NCBI GenBank assembly: GCA_937120495.1
Contig: CAKZJW010000030.1
Location: 27,341-91,340, forward strand
Direction of reading: 5' to 3'
Length of the DNA: 64,000 nucleotides
Source: an uncultured Oligoflexia bacterium
GTDB lineage: Bacteria > Bdellovibrionota > Bacteriovoracia > Bacteriovoracales > Bacteriovoracaceae
Both the position numbers and the translations under genes were made by a program. Below are positions 45,733 to 53,319 of this stretch, piece by piece (within the stretch, counting starts at the first letter, position 1; every line of letters starts with the position of its first letter). Below the pieces are notes generated by a model. The model had not been told where the DNA came from and made no database searches. It saw only the letters and a program-made list of their open reading frames with translations.

Positions 45733-47561
45733 TACATTCCCGCAACAACTGCCAAAGTAGCAGGTCTTAAGCCATCTATTAGTTTTAATTGTCCAAAAGT
45801 TTCTGGTTTAATCTTCTCTATTCTTTGTTTACATTCAAAACTTATATTCTCTGAACTCACAAGCCTTGACCAATCAACCTTCTTTTTGTCTAAAGATCTT
45901 ATCTTTTCATAGTGCTGAGATGCTTTTTCAATATATCCACTATACTTTGTAGTGATCGCAATACACCTAGATATCTCACGTGGAACATCTAAACCAATAA
46001 ATACCAGGTAATCTTCAAGTGTTTTTATAGGATCTAAAGATGACATCTTAAGAAGCTCAGAGACCGTTGATCTTTTTGCAATTTTTATCTTATTATCAAC
46101 TAAGAATCTATCACCTGGCTTAACGACATTTTTTTCTATTGATTCTATCAATGCTTCAAATACATTTACGAAAACATCGTTATAGTGGTCGATTGCATCG
46201 TTTAAATAAAGACTGGTCCTATAGGGGTACATACGTAAAACAGCATTATCTTCCCTAACAGAAAGTCTATTTTCATTTCTAGCTGTAAATAATCTATATG
46301 GCTCATCTCTTGTATTTGAGATTAAGTCTTCAATCATAACTCCAATATATGAGCTATTTCTATTAAGAATAAAGCTATCTCTTTCTAGTATATCTAAGGA
46401 TGCATTTATTCCAGCAATTAAGCCTTGTCCTGCAGCCTCTTCATAACCAGAAGTTCCATTAACCTGACCAGCAAAGAAAAGCCCTGGCATTGATTCGAGC
46501 TCTAGTTTGTAGTTAAGTTGTGTTGTATCTATAACATCGTATTCTACAGCATAGCCATATTGTTCCACGTGGCACTTTTCTAGACCTGTTATACTTCTTA
46601 AAAAGTCTACTTGTACTTCTTCAGGAAGACTTGATGATATACCACTTGGATATACCGTATTAAGGTCTAATCCTTCAGGTTCTACAAATACATGATGAAT
46701 GTTCTTATCAGGATATCTATAAGCTTTATCCTCTATTGATGGACAGTATCTAGCTCCAACACCTTTTATCTGGCCATTGAACATGGGAGATTTTTCTTTA
46801 TTTTCTCGAATAATTTCCATTGTCGTTTCATTTGTACGAGTTAGGTAACAAGAGATTTGTTTAAGGTTTCTAGTGTTATATGTATTTAAACAATGAAAGT
46901 TTCTAACAGTACTATCACTTGGCTGTTCAGTCATTACAGCATAGTCTATTGAATCTTTATTAAGCCTTGCGGGTGTACCAGTTTTGAAGCGTGCTGATAC
47001 CGTTTTTATCGAGCTAAAGAAGCTAGCAAGAGAGTTTGATGATTCTGTATCAGATCTTCCACCCTCTGTTGTAGTTGAACCTGTATGTAGCTTTCCATTA
47101 AGAAAAGTACCTACAGTCATAATTATTTTTTTAGAGTTCCACGTAGAACATTCGCCTCTTACTGAATACTGATTATCTTCGAATTCAATTGCAATAACCT
47201 TCTCTCTAATAATTGTAATATTATTAATTTCAGAAATTAGTTCTTCCGCGAACTCTGAATATTTTTCTTTATCTATTTGAACTCTAGTAGATTGAACAGC
47301 ATAACCTTTAGACTCATTTAAAACTCTAAATTGTATTCCGGCCATGTCGGCTAACTTTCCAGTTATTCCACCTAGAGCATCTATTTCTCTAACGACTTGA
47401 CCCTTACCTACCCCACCAATAGATGGATTACATGGAGCCGATGCTAGACCAACACCAGGTAATGTAATAATACCAACATTTAAATCAAATTGTGATGCAA
47501 GATAAGCCGCCTCTATACCAGCATGGCCACCACCAACAACTAAGATGTCGAAATTACTCAT
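45732..47561 (-). CDS. mnmG: tRNA uridine-5-carboxymethylaminomethyl modification enzyme MnmG (GidA)
   Basis: A 609-residue FAD enzyme that with MnmE makes cmnm5U at the tRNA wobble position. Seen: VVGGGHAGIEAAYLA FAD loop at about 8-22, PCNPSIGGVGKGQVVREIDALGG, FKTGTPARLNKDSIDY, ARYCPSIEDKAYRYPDK and VNGTSGYEEAAGQGLIAGINA. Complete. Its DNA contains three parS-like sites and one copy of the dispersed palindrome. Confidence 0.97.
   Translation of the reverse strand: MSNFDILVVGGGHAGIEAAYLASQFDLNVGIITLPGVGLASAPCNPSIGGVGKGQVVREIDALGGITGKLADMAGIQFRVLNESKGYAVQSTRVQIDKEKYSEFAEELISEINNITIIREKVIAIEFEDNQYSVRGECSTWNSKKIIMTVGTFLNGKLHTGSTTTEGGRSDTESSNSLASFFSSIKTVSARFKTGTPARLNKDSIDYAVMTEQPSDSTVRNFHCLNTYNTRNLKQISCYLTRTNETTMEIIRENKEKSPMFNGQIKGVGARYCPSIEDKAYRYPDKNIHHVFVEPEGLDLNTVYPSGISSSLPEEVQVDFLRSITGLEKCHVEQYGYAVEYDVIDTTQLNYKLELESMPGLFFAGQVNGTSGYEEAAGQGLIAGINASLDILERDSFILNRNSSYIGVMIEDLISNTRDEPYRLFTARNENRLSVREDNAVLRMYPYRTSLYLNDAIDHYNDVFVNVFEALIESIEKNVVKPGDRFLVDNKIKIAKRSTVSELLKMSSLDPIKTLEDYLVFIGLDVPREISRCIAITTKYSGYIEKASQHYEKIRSLDKKKVDWSRLVSSENISFECKQRIEKIKPETFGQLKLIDGLRPATLAVVAGM
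45972..45987. other. parS-like site 2 (in mnmG)
   Basis: TATCTCACGTGGAACA keeps the CACGTG core and the right arm intact (13 of 16 to TGTTCCACGTGGAACA). Confidence 0.55.
46214..46229. repeat. Dispersed 16-bp palindrome-like repeat inside mnmG
   Basis: TGGTCCTATAGGGGTA, related to TGGTCCTATCGGGGCA (reverse complement of the copies at 36980, 38548 and 47885). It codes for Tyr-Pro-Tyr-Arg-Thr in MnmG. Confidence 0.4.
46561..46576. other. parS-like site 3 (in mnmG)
   Basis: TGTTCCACGTGGCACT matches TGTTCCACGTGGAACA at 14 of 16 positions. Confidence 0.75.
47135..47150. other. parS-like site 4 (in mnmG)
   Basis: AGTTCCACGTAGAACA matches TGTTCCACGTGGAACA at 14 of 16 positions. Confidence 0.7.
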
Positions 47562-47573
47562 CTTTTACCTTAA

Positions 47574-47589
47574 TGTTCCACGTAGAACT
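47574..47589. other. parS-like site 5 (mnmG-mnmE gap)
   Basis: TGTTCCACGTAGAACT matches TGTTCCACGTGGAACA at 14 of 16 positions and is the only site in a non-coding gap, free of coding constraint. Confidence 0.75.
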
Positions 47590-47590
47590 G

Positions 47591-49015
47591 TTATTTACCT
47601 ATACAGAAATTTTCGAATATATTGTGTAAAACTTCGTCCGGAGAAACTATACCAATCAATTCAGAAATACAATGGCCCACTATATTAAATTCAGAGGAGA
47701 TAATAGAAATATCAGTTGAATTATTTAGTGTATTTTCATAATTTAAAACAATACTGTAAATATTTTTTATTTGGTCAACATGTCTAGACAACAATATTGG
47801 CTCTGAATTTGATAAATTTAAATATTTTTTATTTATAATCTTGCTTATATACTCAGAAAGTACAGAATCTTTAAGAGAAGTGTTTGCCCCGATAGGACCA
47901 AAGCTATCTTTTGGTTCTATAGAACCATTTTTAGAAAGTGGTTCTATAGAACCAGAAATCTTTAATTTTGACATTATTTTTGAAGATACTGCTTCAAAAT
48001 CTTTGTTATCACTATGTGAGAAAATAATAAGATCAAAGCTTTCTAAATCTAAATTTGAAAAATAATCTTCGTTACACTCATAAGGGTTGATTAATAAAAT
48101 TTTAAAAAATGCTTTTTCTAAAACTTCATAAGACTTCTTAATACCCATCTCTTCAATTGTATCATCAGTTTTTCGAATACCAGCAGTATCTATTAATTTA
48201 AAAAAATTATCTTCAATGCGAATTTTTTCAGAAATAAAATCTCTCGTTGTACCTGCTATATCAGAAACAATTGCTCTCCTCTCATTTAAAAGTAAGTTAA
48301 ATAGAGAGCTCTTTCCAGCATTAGGCTGACCAACTAAAACAACTTCTGGATCAATAAGATTTACAGAAGAATTTGAAATTTTTAATTTAAGACTTTCAAT
48401 AGATTCTTTTAATTTTAAAAAGGATTCTTGAACTTGTTTATTTGATTCTTCTTCACCAACATCATCCAAAAAATCAATTGATAGCTCAATTGCAGATTTA
48501 TGATTCTTAAAATGAAAAAGAAGATCTTCGTAAGCTCTTTGTAGACTACCACTTAGGAGGGACAACCCCTGTTTTAAACTTAAAGGATTTGAAGCATTTA
48601 AAAATAAATCTAGACCTTCAATTTGTGTAAGGCTTAATTTCTTATTTCTAAAAGCTCTATAGGAAAATTCTCCAGGATAAGCTTTTCTAAAAGAACATTT
48701 TTCAGTAAAGATTTTTATGATTTTTTCAATATTAAAAATATTTCCATGAACAGAAAGTTCTAAAATATTTTCTCCATTAAAACTATTTGGACCTTCAAAA
48801 TAAGTTAAAATTATTTCATCAATAACTATTTGATTATCGATAATTTTACAAAAATGAGCATATCTTTTTTTTATCTTAGAGAAATCTAAGGAGAAAAATT
48901 TTTGTATTAAATCAAAATTCTCAAAACCAGACAATCTTATAACTGCTATACCGGTATTTGTTGTACCACCAGAACTACAAGCTATTATCGGATCATGAGA
49001 ATATAAATAACTCAT
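47591..49015 (-). CDS. mnmE: tRNA modification GTPase MnmE (TrmE), with repeat insertion and degenerate G4
   Basis: A 474-residue GTPase partner of MnmG. N-terminal folate-binding domain (IACSSGGTTNTGIAVIRLSG, GPNSFNGENILELSVHGN), G domain with GQPNAGKSSLFN (229-240), GTTRDF and DTAG (276-279), and the C-terminal catalytic CIGK. Two oddities: the expected NKxD (G4) position reads SHSD (333-336), keeping only the Asp; and residues 355-381 are three 9-residue units starting GSIEP, GSIEP and GPIGA, encoded by 27-bp DNA repeats, placed where the G5 loop should be. Overlaps yidC by 4 bases. Guanine specificity may be altered. Confidence 0.95.
   Translation of the reverse strand: MSYLYSHDPIIACSSGGTTNTGIAVIRLSGFENFDLIQKFFSLDFSKIKKRYAHFCKIIDNQIVIDEIILTYFEGPNSFNGENILELSVHGNIFNIEKIIKIFTEKCSFRKAYPGEFSYRAFRNKKLSLTQIEGLDLFLNASNPLSLKQGLSLLSGSLQRAYEDLLFHFKNHKSAIELSIDFLDDVGEEESNKQVQESFLKLKESIESLKLKISNSSVNLIDPEVVLVGQPNAGKSSLFNLLLNERRAIVSDIAGTTRDFISEKIRIEDNFFKLIDTAGIRKTDDTIEEMGIKKSYEVLEKAFFKILLINPYECNEDYFSNLDLESFDLIIFSHSDNKDFEAVSSKIMSKLKISGSIEPLSKNGSIEPKDSFGPIGANTSLKDSVLSEYISKIINKKYLNLSNSEPILLSRHVDQIKNIYSIVLNYENTLNNSTDISIISSEFNIVGHCISELIGIVSPDEVLHNIFENFCIGK
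47885..47954. repeat. Three palindromic 16-mers at exact 27-bp spacing in mnmE
   Basis: TGCCCCGATAGGACCA starts at 47885; TGGTTCTATAGAACCA, a perfect 16-base palindrome, starts at 47912 and again at 47939. The period of 27 keeps frame and gives a 9-residue protein repeat. The first unit is identical to sequences at 36980 and 38548. Confidence 0.85.
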
Positions 49016-50478
49016 GTTCTTCTATAAACAAAGATTTGCTGAAGCATAGCTACAAAAGTAGAAACAACAATATAAAGAGTTAATCCTGAAGGGAAATCTT
49101 TCATGAATACAGCAAAAATTAGAGGCATAAACATCATAATTTTTTTCTGTGTTGGATCCATTGTAGTTGTAGGCGTAAGTCTCTGATGAAAGAACATCGC
49201 TACGGCCATAAGAACTGGTAAAACATAAAATGGATCTTTTTCACTTAAATCATGAATCCAAAAGATGAATGGTGCATCAACTAATTCAACTGAAGAATAA
49301 AGAACTCTATAAAAAGCAAAAAAGATAGGCATTTGAAGTACCATTGGTAAACAACCACTTAGTGGGTTTGTTCCGGCCTTCTTAAAAAGCGCCATAGTCT
49401 CAGTCTGCATTTTTTGTGGATTTTCTTTATGCTTTTCTCTAATTTTAGAAAGCTCTGGTTGAATTTCTTGCATCTTCTTCATACTCTTAAAAGATTTATA
49501 CTGAAGAGGAAAAGTTAAAGTTCTGATAATTATTGTTAAAAGAATAATTGCAACACCATAATTACCAATAATAGAGAAGAAAAATTGAAGTCCTCTTAGA
49601 ATAGGTACAGCAAGTATTGACCAAATACCAAACTCAACTGACTCTTCTAAGTTATCACCTTGAGCAACAAGAAAATTATATTCTTTTTTACCAAATACGT
49701 AATGATAATCTAAACTATCGACAGTCTTTAGGTCTTTTAGAACAAAACGTCCATCTTCTTTAGCTTCATAAACATATGGCTTTTTATTAAAAACAATAGC
49801 AAAAATATGATAACTAAAATCTAAACCAAACCATCTTAATTCTTTATCACCTTTATCATCATCACCTACATGAATTGTATCAAGACCATCTGAAGAGAGC
49901 ATATATTGCTTATATTTACCACCTTCGTGTTCTTCTTTTGTTTCAACAAAATCAAAACGATATTTAAACTTTTTAGAAGATTTTAAATTAACAACAAGTC
50001 TGTTTTCTTCATCTAAAATTAATCTTCCAGAAATTCCATGCTGGTTATTTGTAAGTTTAACCTCTGAGTTGGAAACCCTTTCAAGATCAAAATTTAATGA
50101 TTTAAATTTCCCATCAAAATCAAATAGAATCTTATTGTTATTTTTTGTTGGGAATAACTCAGAAAAGTTTTTTGAAGCTTGCTTAGAAACAATATCAGTT
50201 ATTGTTAAGTTGTTTGATAAAGAAAAGTTAATCATAGCATTTTCGACAATTACTAGCTGTGCTTCTATAGGGGCAGAATCAGCACTTATATCTGAATTTA
50301 CTTCTATAGGCTTATCTACAGCAATATTTGATTCTTTTTTTTCTTCAATTTGAGTAGTAATACTCTCTTTATTCATAGGTAGATTTTCAGTTTTTGGAGC
50401 AAAAAAGTATTGCCAACCAAATAAAATAACTCCTGAAATTACTACAGCTAAAACTGCTCTTTTTTGTTCAGTACCCAT
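49012..50478 (-). CDS. yidC: Membrane protein insertase YidC
   Basis: A 488-residue insertase of the Gram-negative type: N-terminal membrane helix (AVLAVVISGVILFGWQYFFAP), a variable low-complexity linker (about 30-75), a periplasmic beta-domain to about residue 270, then the conserved five-helix core with RGLQFFFSIIGNYGVAIILLTIIIRTLTFPL and NPLSGCLPMVLQMPIFFAFY. The positively charged groove Arg is in the TIIIRT helix. rnpA lies 39 bases upstream; the usual yidD between them is absent. The linker is partly encoded by sequences like the dispersed palindrome. Confidence 0.97.
   Translation of the reverse strand: MGTEQKRAVLAVVISGVILFGWQYFFAPKTENLPMNKESITTQIEEKKESNIAVDKPIEVNSDISADSAPIEAQLVIVENAMINFSLSNNLTITDIVSKQASKNFSELFPTKNNNKILFDFDGKFKSLNFDLERVSNSEVKLTNNQHGISGRLILDEENRLVVNLKSSKKFKYRFDFVETKEEHEGGKYKQYMLSSDGLDTIHVGDDDKGDKELRWFGLDFSYHIFAIVFNKKPYVYEAKEDGRFVLKDLKTVDSLDYHYVFGKKEYNFLVAQGDNLEESVEFGIWSILAVPILRGLQFFFSIIGNYGVAIILLTIIIRTLTFPLQYKSFKSMKKMQEIQPELSKIREKHKENPQKMQTETMALFKKAGTNPLSGCLPMVLQMPIFFAFYRVLYSSVELVDAPFIFWIHDLSEKDPFYVLPVLMAVAMFFHQRLTPTTTMDPTQKKIMMFMPLIFAVFMKDFPSGLTLYIVVSTFVAMLQQIFVYRRT
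50260..50275. repeat. Dispersed 16-bp palindrome-like repeat in the yidC linker
   Basis: TGCTTCTATAGGGGCA (minus strand TGCCCCTATAGAAGCA) has the same TATAG core and TGCCCC arm as other copies. It encodes Ala-Pro-Ile-Glu-Ala; a weaker similar sequence (TACTTCTATAGGCTTA, 50299-50314) encodes Lys-Pro-Ile-Glu-Val, so the linker carries two PIE units. Confidence 0.4.
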
Positions 50479-50517
50479 ATATTCTCCGTATAATTTTTTG
50501 TGCTTTCTTCTATCACA

Positions 50518-50886
50518 TTAAATTTTATTTGCCCATATTTGTTCAAATAAAGCTTTAGAATCATTGGCGATTCTTTTTTTCTGAATTTCAGTAATAATAT
50601 CTTTTTGAGCCGAAAATCTATTATTCGAAACAACAAGAATATCGAAGGAGCTATTTTTAACTTCATTTAATCTAAAAGTTTCTCTAATGATTCTTTTAAA
50701 TAGATTTCTTTTTATAGCATTACCAAATTTTTTGGATGCACTAATACCAAGCCTAGAGTGATCAAGGTCATTTTTTTTATAATAAATAAGAATTGATTTT
50801 GAACGCAAAAAAAGACTTCCATCTCTAAGAGATAGAAAGTCTTTCTTAGTTATTAGTCGAAATGATTTTTTATACTTTAAAATAAT
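50518..50886 (-). CDS. rnpA: Ribonuclease P protein component, probable AUU start
   Basis: The protein subunit of RNase P, which matures tRNA 5' ends. The core RLGISASKKFGNAIKRNLFKR followed by IIRETFR is diagnostic. Standard start codons allow only TTG at 50808, giving 96 residues and cutting off the first helix and strand. The frame is open upstream and encodes KKSFRLITKKDF followed by LSLRDG, which aligns with the normal RnpA N-terminus ('NRLKK..DF..VF..G'). No ATG, GTG, TTG or CTG lies there, so the start is probably ATT at 50886 (or 50883), 8 bases after the rpmH stop, giving about 122 residues, the usual length. Confidence 0.85.
   Translation of the reverse strand: MILKYKKSFRLITKKDFLSLRDGSLFLRSKSILIYYKKNDLDHSRLGISASKKFGNAIKRNLFKRIIRETFRLNEVKNSSFDILVVSNNRFSAQKDIITEIQKKRIANDSKALFEQIWANKI
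50807..50842 (-). terminator. Terminator-like hairpin inside rnpA coding region
   Basis: On the minus strand two 6-bp stem blocks (AGACTT/AAGTCT and ATCTCT/AGAGAT, separated by a small internal loop) form a hairpin at 50813-50842, followed directly by seven T residues (complement of 50807-50813). It lies about 55 bases after the rpmH stop and within the codons for the RnpA N-terminus. It could reduce read-through from the highly expressed rpmH into rnpA-yidC. Confidence 0.6.
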
Positions 50887-50894
50887 CTTTTAAA

Positions 50895-51047
50895 TTATTT
50901 AGTACCAGTAGAAACAGATAAGTTTTTTCTACCTTTTTTTCTTCTAGCAGTGATTACGTTTTTACCACCTGGTGAAGCCATTCTTTTAAGGAATCCGTGC
51001 TTTCTTAGTCTTTTTAATTTCTTTGGTTGCCAAGTTCTTTTACTCAT
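50895..51047 (-). CDS. rpmH: 50S ribosomal protein L34
   Basis: A 50-residue protein read from the minus strand. It starts [20 protein letters not shown] and contains [20 protein letters not shown], the L34 pattern of very basic residues. The C-terminal tail (LSVSTGTK) is a little longer than in the usual 44-47-residue forms. It is the first gene of the rpmH-rnpA-yidC-mnmE-mnmG-rsmG cluster and is divergent from dnaA, the classic origin layout. Confidence 0.97.
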   Translation of the reverse strand: MSKRTWQPKKLKRLRKHGFLKRMASPGGKNVITARRKKGRKNLSVSTGTK

Positions 51048-51169
51048 AATTATTTCCTAAAATAAAATATGTTTATATTTATAAAAATTAAGTTTTGTAT
51101 AACTACTAAAATTAAACTTATGGGTCAATGAAATTATATTTAATAAGAGTATAAAATTCACACGCTATG

Positions 51170-51198
51170 TTGAAAAGTATCTAACCTCGTGTTAAAAA
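51170..51198 (+). promoter_or_regulatory. Candidate dnaA promoter
   Basis: TTGAAA (51170-51175) and TAAAAA (51193-51198) are 17 bases apart, a fair sigma-70-type pair 29 bases before the dnaA ATG. AGGGGA just before the ATG is the ribosome site. The 179-base gap to rpmH must also hold the divergent rpmH promoter, for which no clear pair was found. Confidence 0.4.
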
Positions 51199-51226
51199 CC
51201 GGACACACACTTATTCCAGGGGACAC

Positions 51227-52846
51227 ATGAGCGATAATTTTCCTTTTGATAAATTTATTAAGTCTAATAATAACAAAGACTTAGAAAACAATATGTCACA
51301 ATTCTTCTCGGGTAGCCTTGAAGTTAGTTCTGAAAATATTATAAATACAAATGTTGATAAGAAAGAGAATAATAATGATAACGATGAGTTATACACTATA
51401 ACTAATGAGATATTATCTATTATCAAAACTAATGTTCCTCAAGAGAAATTCTCAACTTACTTTATGAGTACATTTACTGTTAGTTCATTTGATGAAAATA
51501 CAATTAACTTCTCAGTTACTACGAAATTTATAAAAATGATGATTGAAAACCACTATCTTGGCTTTATAAATCAAGCAGTTATAGAATTAATGGGGAAAGC
51601 ATTTAATATTAATATAGAAGTTTTTAATAAAAACAATAACTTAGAGAAAGAAAGTACGAATACAGTTCAAAATCCAAGTATTTCTAATGAGTTAGAGACT
51701 GAAGTATCTAAACCAATTGTTTCAGTAAAGGATATGAGTTTTAAAATAGATCCAAATTTTACTCAGAGTAATGACGATCTTCAAAATACAATAAATTCTA
51801 GTGAGATTAAGCATTTAAAATCAAATGTATTTGGAAGAATTGATAAATCAAAAACATTTGATAATTTTATTGTTGGACCATCTAATAATATGGCACATGC
51901 ATTTTCATTAGCTGTTTCTAAAGATCCAGGAATTACATATCCTCAACTATATTTATATGGAAATTCAGGTCTTGGTAAAACTCACCTTCTTCATGCAATT
52001 TGTAATTATATAAATGACAAAGACCCTACAAAGAGAATTTGTTTTACAAGTGCAGGTGATTTTACAAAAGAGATGGTTATGTCCATTCAAAGTAAAACAA
52101 TTAGTGAATTTCAAAGAAAATATACTGATCTTGTAGATGTATTAATAATAGATGATATTCATGAATTGAAAGACAGAGCTAGAACTCAAGCTGAATTTTT
52201 TCATATCTTTAATGAACTACAAAACAAGAAAAAACAACTAATTTTTACTTCAGATAAAGCACCAAAAGAAATATCTGGAATTGAAGATAGAATACGTACA
52301 AGACTATCTAGTGCACTTCTAACAGATATTCAGCAACCGGATCTTGAAACAAGAATTGCTATTTTAAAAAATAAAGCAAATGAAAAAGACATCTATATTG
52401 GTGATGACGTTATTAATCTAATTGCAAGTTGTGTTAGAAATAACGTAAGAGAGCTAGAAGGTAAGCTCATAAAATTAGGTGCATACTCTGATCTTATGAA
52501 CGTTGATATAGATTTAGAAATTGCAAAAGAGCAATTAAACCTAACTGAAGATCATCAAGATAAAATACTTACAATAGACAGTATTGCTAAGACTGTATCA
52601 TCTTATTATAAGCTTCCATTGGGCGATATAAGAGGAAAGAATAGAAAAGCTGAGCTTGTACTAGCAAGACATATAGCAATGTATCTAATCCATAAGCTTC
52701 TAAAGAAAACACTAGAAGAAATTGGAGACTACTTTAACAAAAGAGATCACAGTACGGTAATTCATGCCATCGATAAAATGAAAAAGCGCATTAAAGAAGA
52801 AGGATCATTTTCCCAACTCATTTACGAAATCGAATCAAATATATAG
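51227..52846 (+). CDS. dnaA: Chromosomal replication initiator DnaA
   Basis: A 539-residue initiator. Domain I is at about 54-135, a linker to about 205, then the AAA+ domain with Walker A GNSGLGKT (245-252), Walker B VLIIDD (305-310), DIHELKDRARTQAEFFHIFNEL, and the Arg-bearing IRTRLSSAL. Domain IV has the DNA-reading signature RDHSTVIHAIDKMKK. Unusual is an Asn/Asp-rich N-terminal extension of about 53 residues before domain I, which raises the length above the usual 440-470. A terminator follows, then the putative origin. Confidence 0.97.
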   Translation: MSDNFPFDKFIKSNNNKDLENNMSQFFSGSLEVSSENIINTNVDKKENNNDNDELYTITNEILSIIKTNVPQEKFSTYFMSTFTVSSFDENTINFSVTTKFIKMMIENHYLGFINQAVIELMGKAFNINIEVFNKNNNLEKESTNTVQNPSISNELETEVSKPIVSVKDMSFKIDPNFTQSNDDLQNTINSSEIKHLKSNVFGRIDKSKTFDNFIVGPSNNMAHAFSLAVSKDPGITYPQLYLYGNSGLGKTHLLHAICNYINDKDPTKRICFTSAGDFTKEMVMSIQSKTISEFQRKYTDLVDVLIIDDIHELKDRARTQAEFFHIFNELQNKKKQLIFTSDKAPKEISGIEDRIRTRLSSALLTDIQQPDLETRIAILKNKANEKDIYIGDDVINLIASCVRNNVRELEGKLIKLGAYSDLMNVDIDLEIAKEQLNLTEDHQDKILTIDSIAKTVSSYYKLPLGDIRGKNRKAELVLARHIAMYLIHKLLKKTLEEIGDYFNKRDHSTVIHAIDKMKKRIKEEGSFSQLIYEIESNI

Positions 52847-52852
52847 TAAAAG

Positions 52853-52876
52853 GCCTCATTAATTTGAGGCTTTTTT
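52853..52876 (+). terminator. Intrinsic terminator of dnaA
   Basis: GCCTCA (52853-52858) and TGAGGC (52865-52870) form a 6-bp stem with a TTAATT loop, followed by six T residues and then GTTTTT. It sits 6 bases after the dnaA stop, isolating dnaA from the origin and dnaN. Confidence 0.9.
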
Positions 52877-53319
52877 GTTTTTAATAAAGTTATCTACAAA
52901 TTAATAGGCCGTGGAAAAGTACAAGTAGTAATAAGGCTTATACTTATAAACAATGTCTATATTTTGTTAATAATATCCAAAGATTTTTCAATATATTGCA
53001 AGGTATCTAAAATAAATTTGTTTCTGTGTGTATAACTAGTCTGATAACTACAATTAAAAAAAAATTAATCAACTAAATCACTGTAATATACGTAAAAAAT
53101 ATTTATTATTTGGCCAAATTCACTGGATAACTTTTAAAAACTTTTACGCTAAGTTATTTAAATAATTAGATTTTGATAGTTATCCCCAGTTATACCTCTT
53201 TAATAATAATAATATTTTAATATAAATATATATTATACTTATAAAAAGCCTAATTAAGTCCCCTTGCAAATTAATATCTAAAAAGCTATTTATTCTAAAA
53301 CTTTTAACTTAGGTAATTT
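52877..53319. other. Putative chromosomal origin (oriC) between dnaA and dnaN
   Basis: The only gap above 300 bases in the window. No ORF; very AT-rich. DnaA-box-like 9-mers (consensus TTATNCACA): TTATCTACA 52890-52898, TTATAAACA 52944-52952, TTATACACA on the minus strand 53027-53035 (perfect), TTATCCAGT minus 53122-53130, TTATCCCCA 53180-53188, and a weak TTATACCTC 53190-53198. Directly after the last two come four TAA trios (53201-53212) and an almost pure A/T stretch to about 53248, matching the box-trio-unwinding layout described for bacterial origins. The dnaN promoter must also be here. Confidence 0.75.

Noticed and set aside
50448..50666. 72-codon minus-strand frame overlapping rnpA and yidC as a possible yidD
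   Set aside because: Lacks the YidD cysteine/Pro signatures and overlaps the conserved rnpA core in another frame; yidD is considered absent here.
52877..53319. Possible small RNA or tRNA gene in the dnaA-dnaN gap
   Set aside because: No cloverleaf, no GC-rich stems and no T-loop motif; the DnaA-box pattern explains the gap better.
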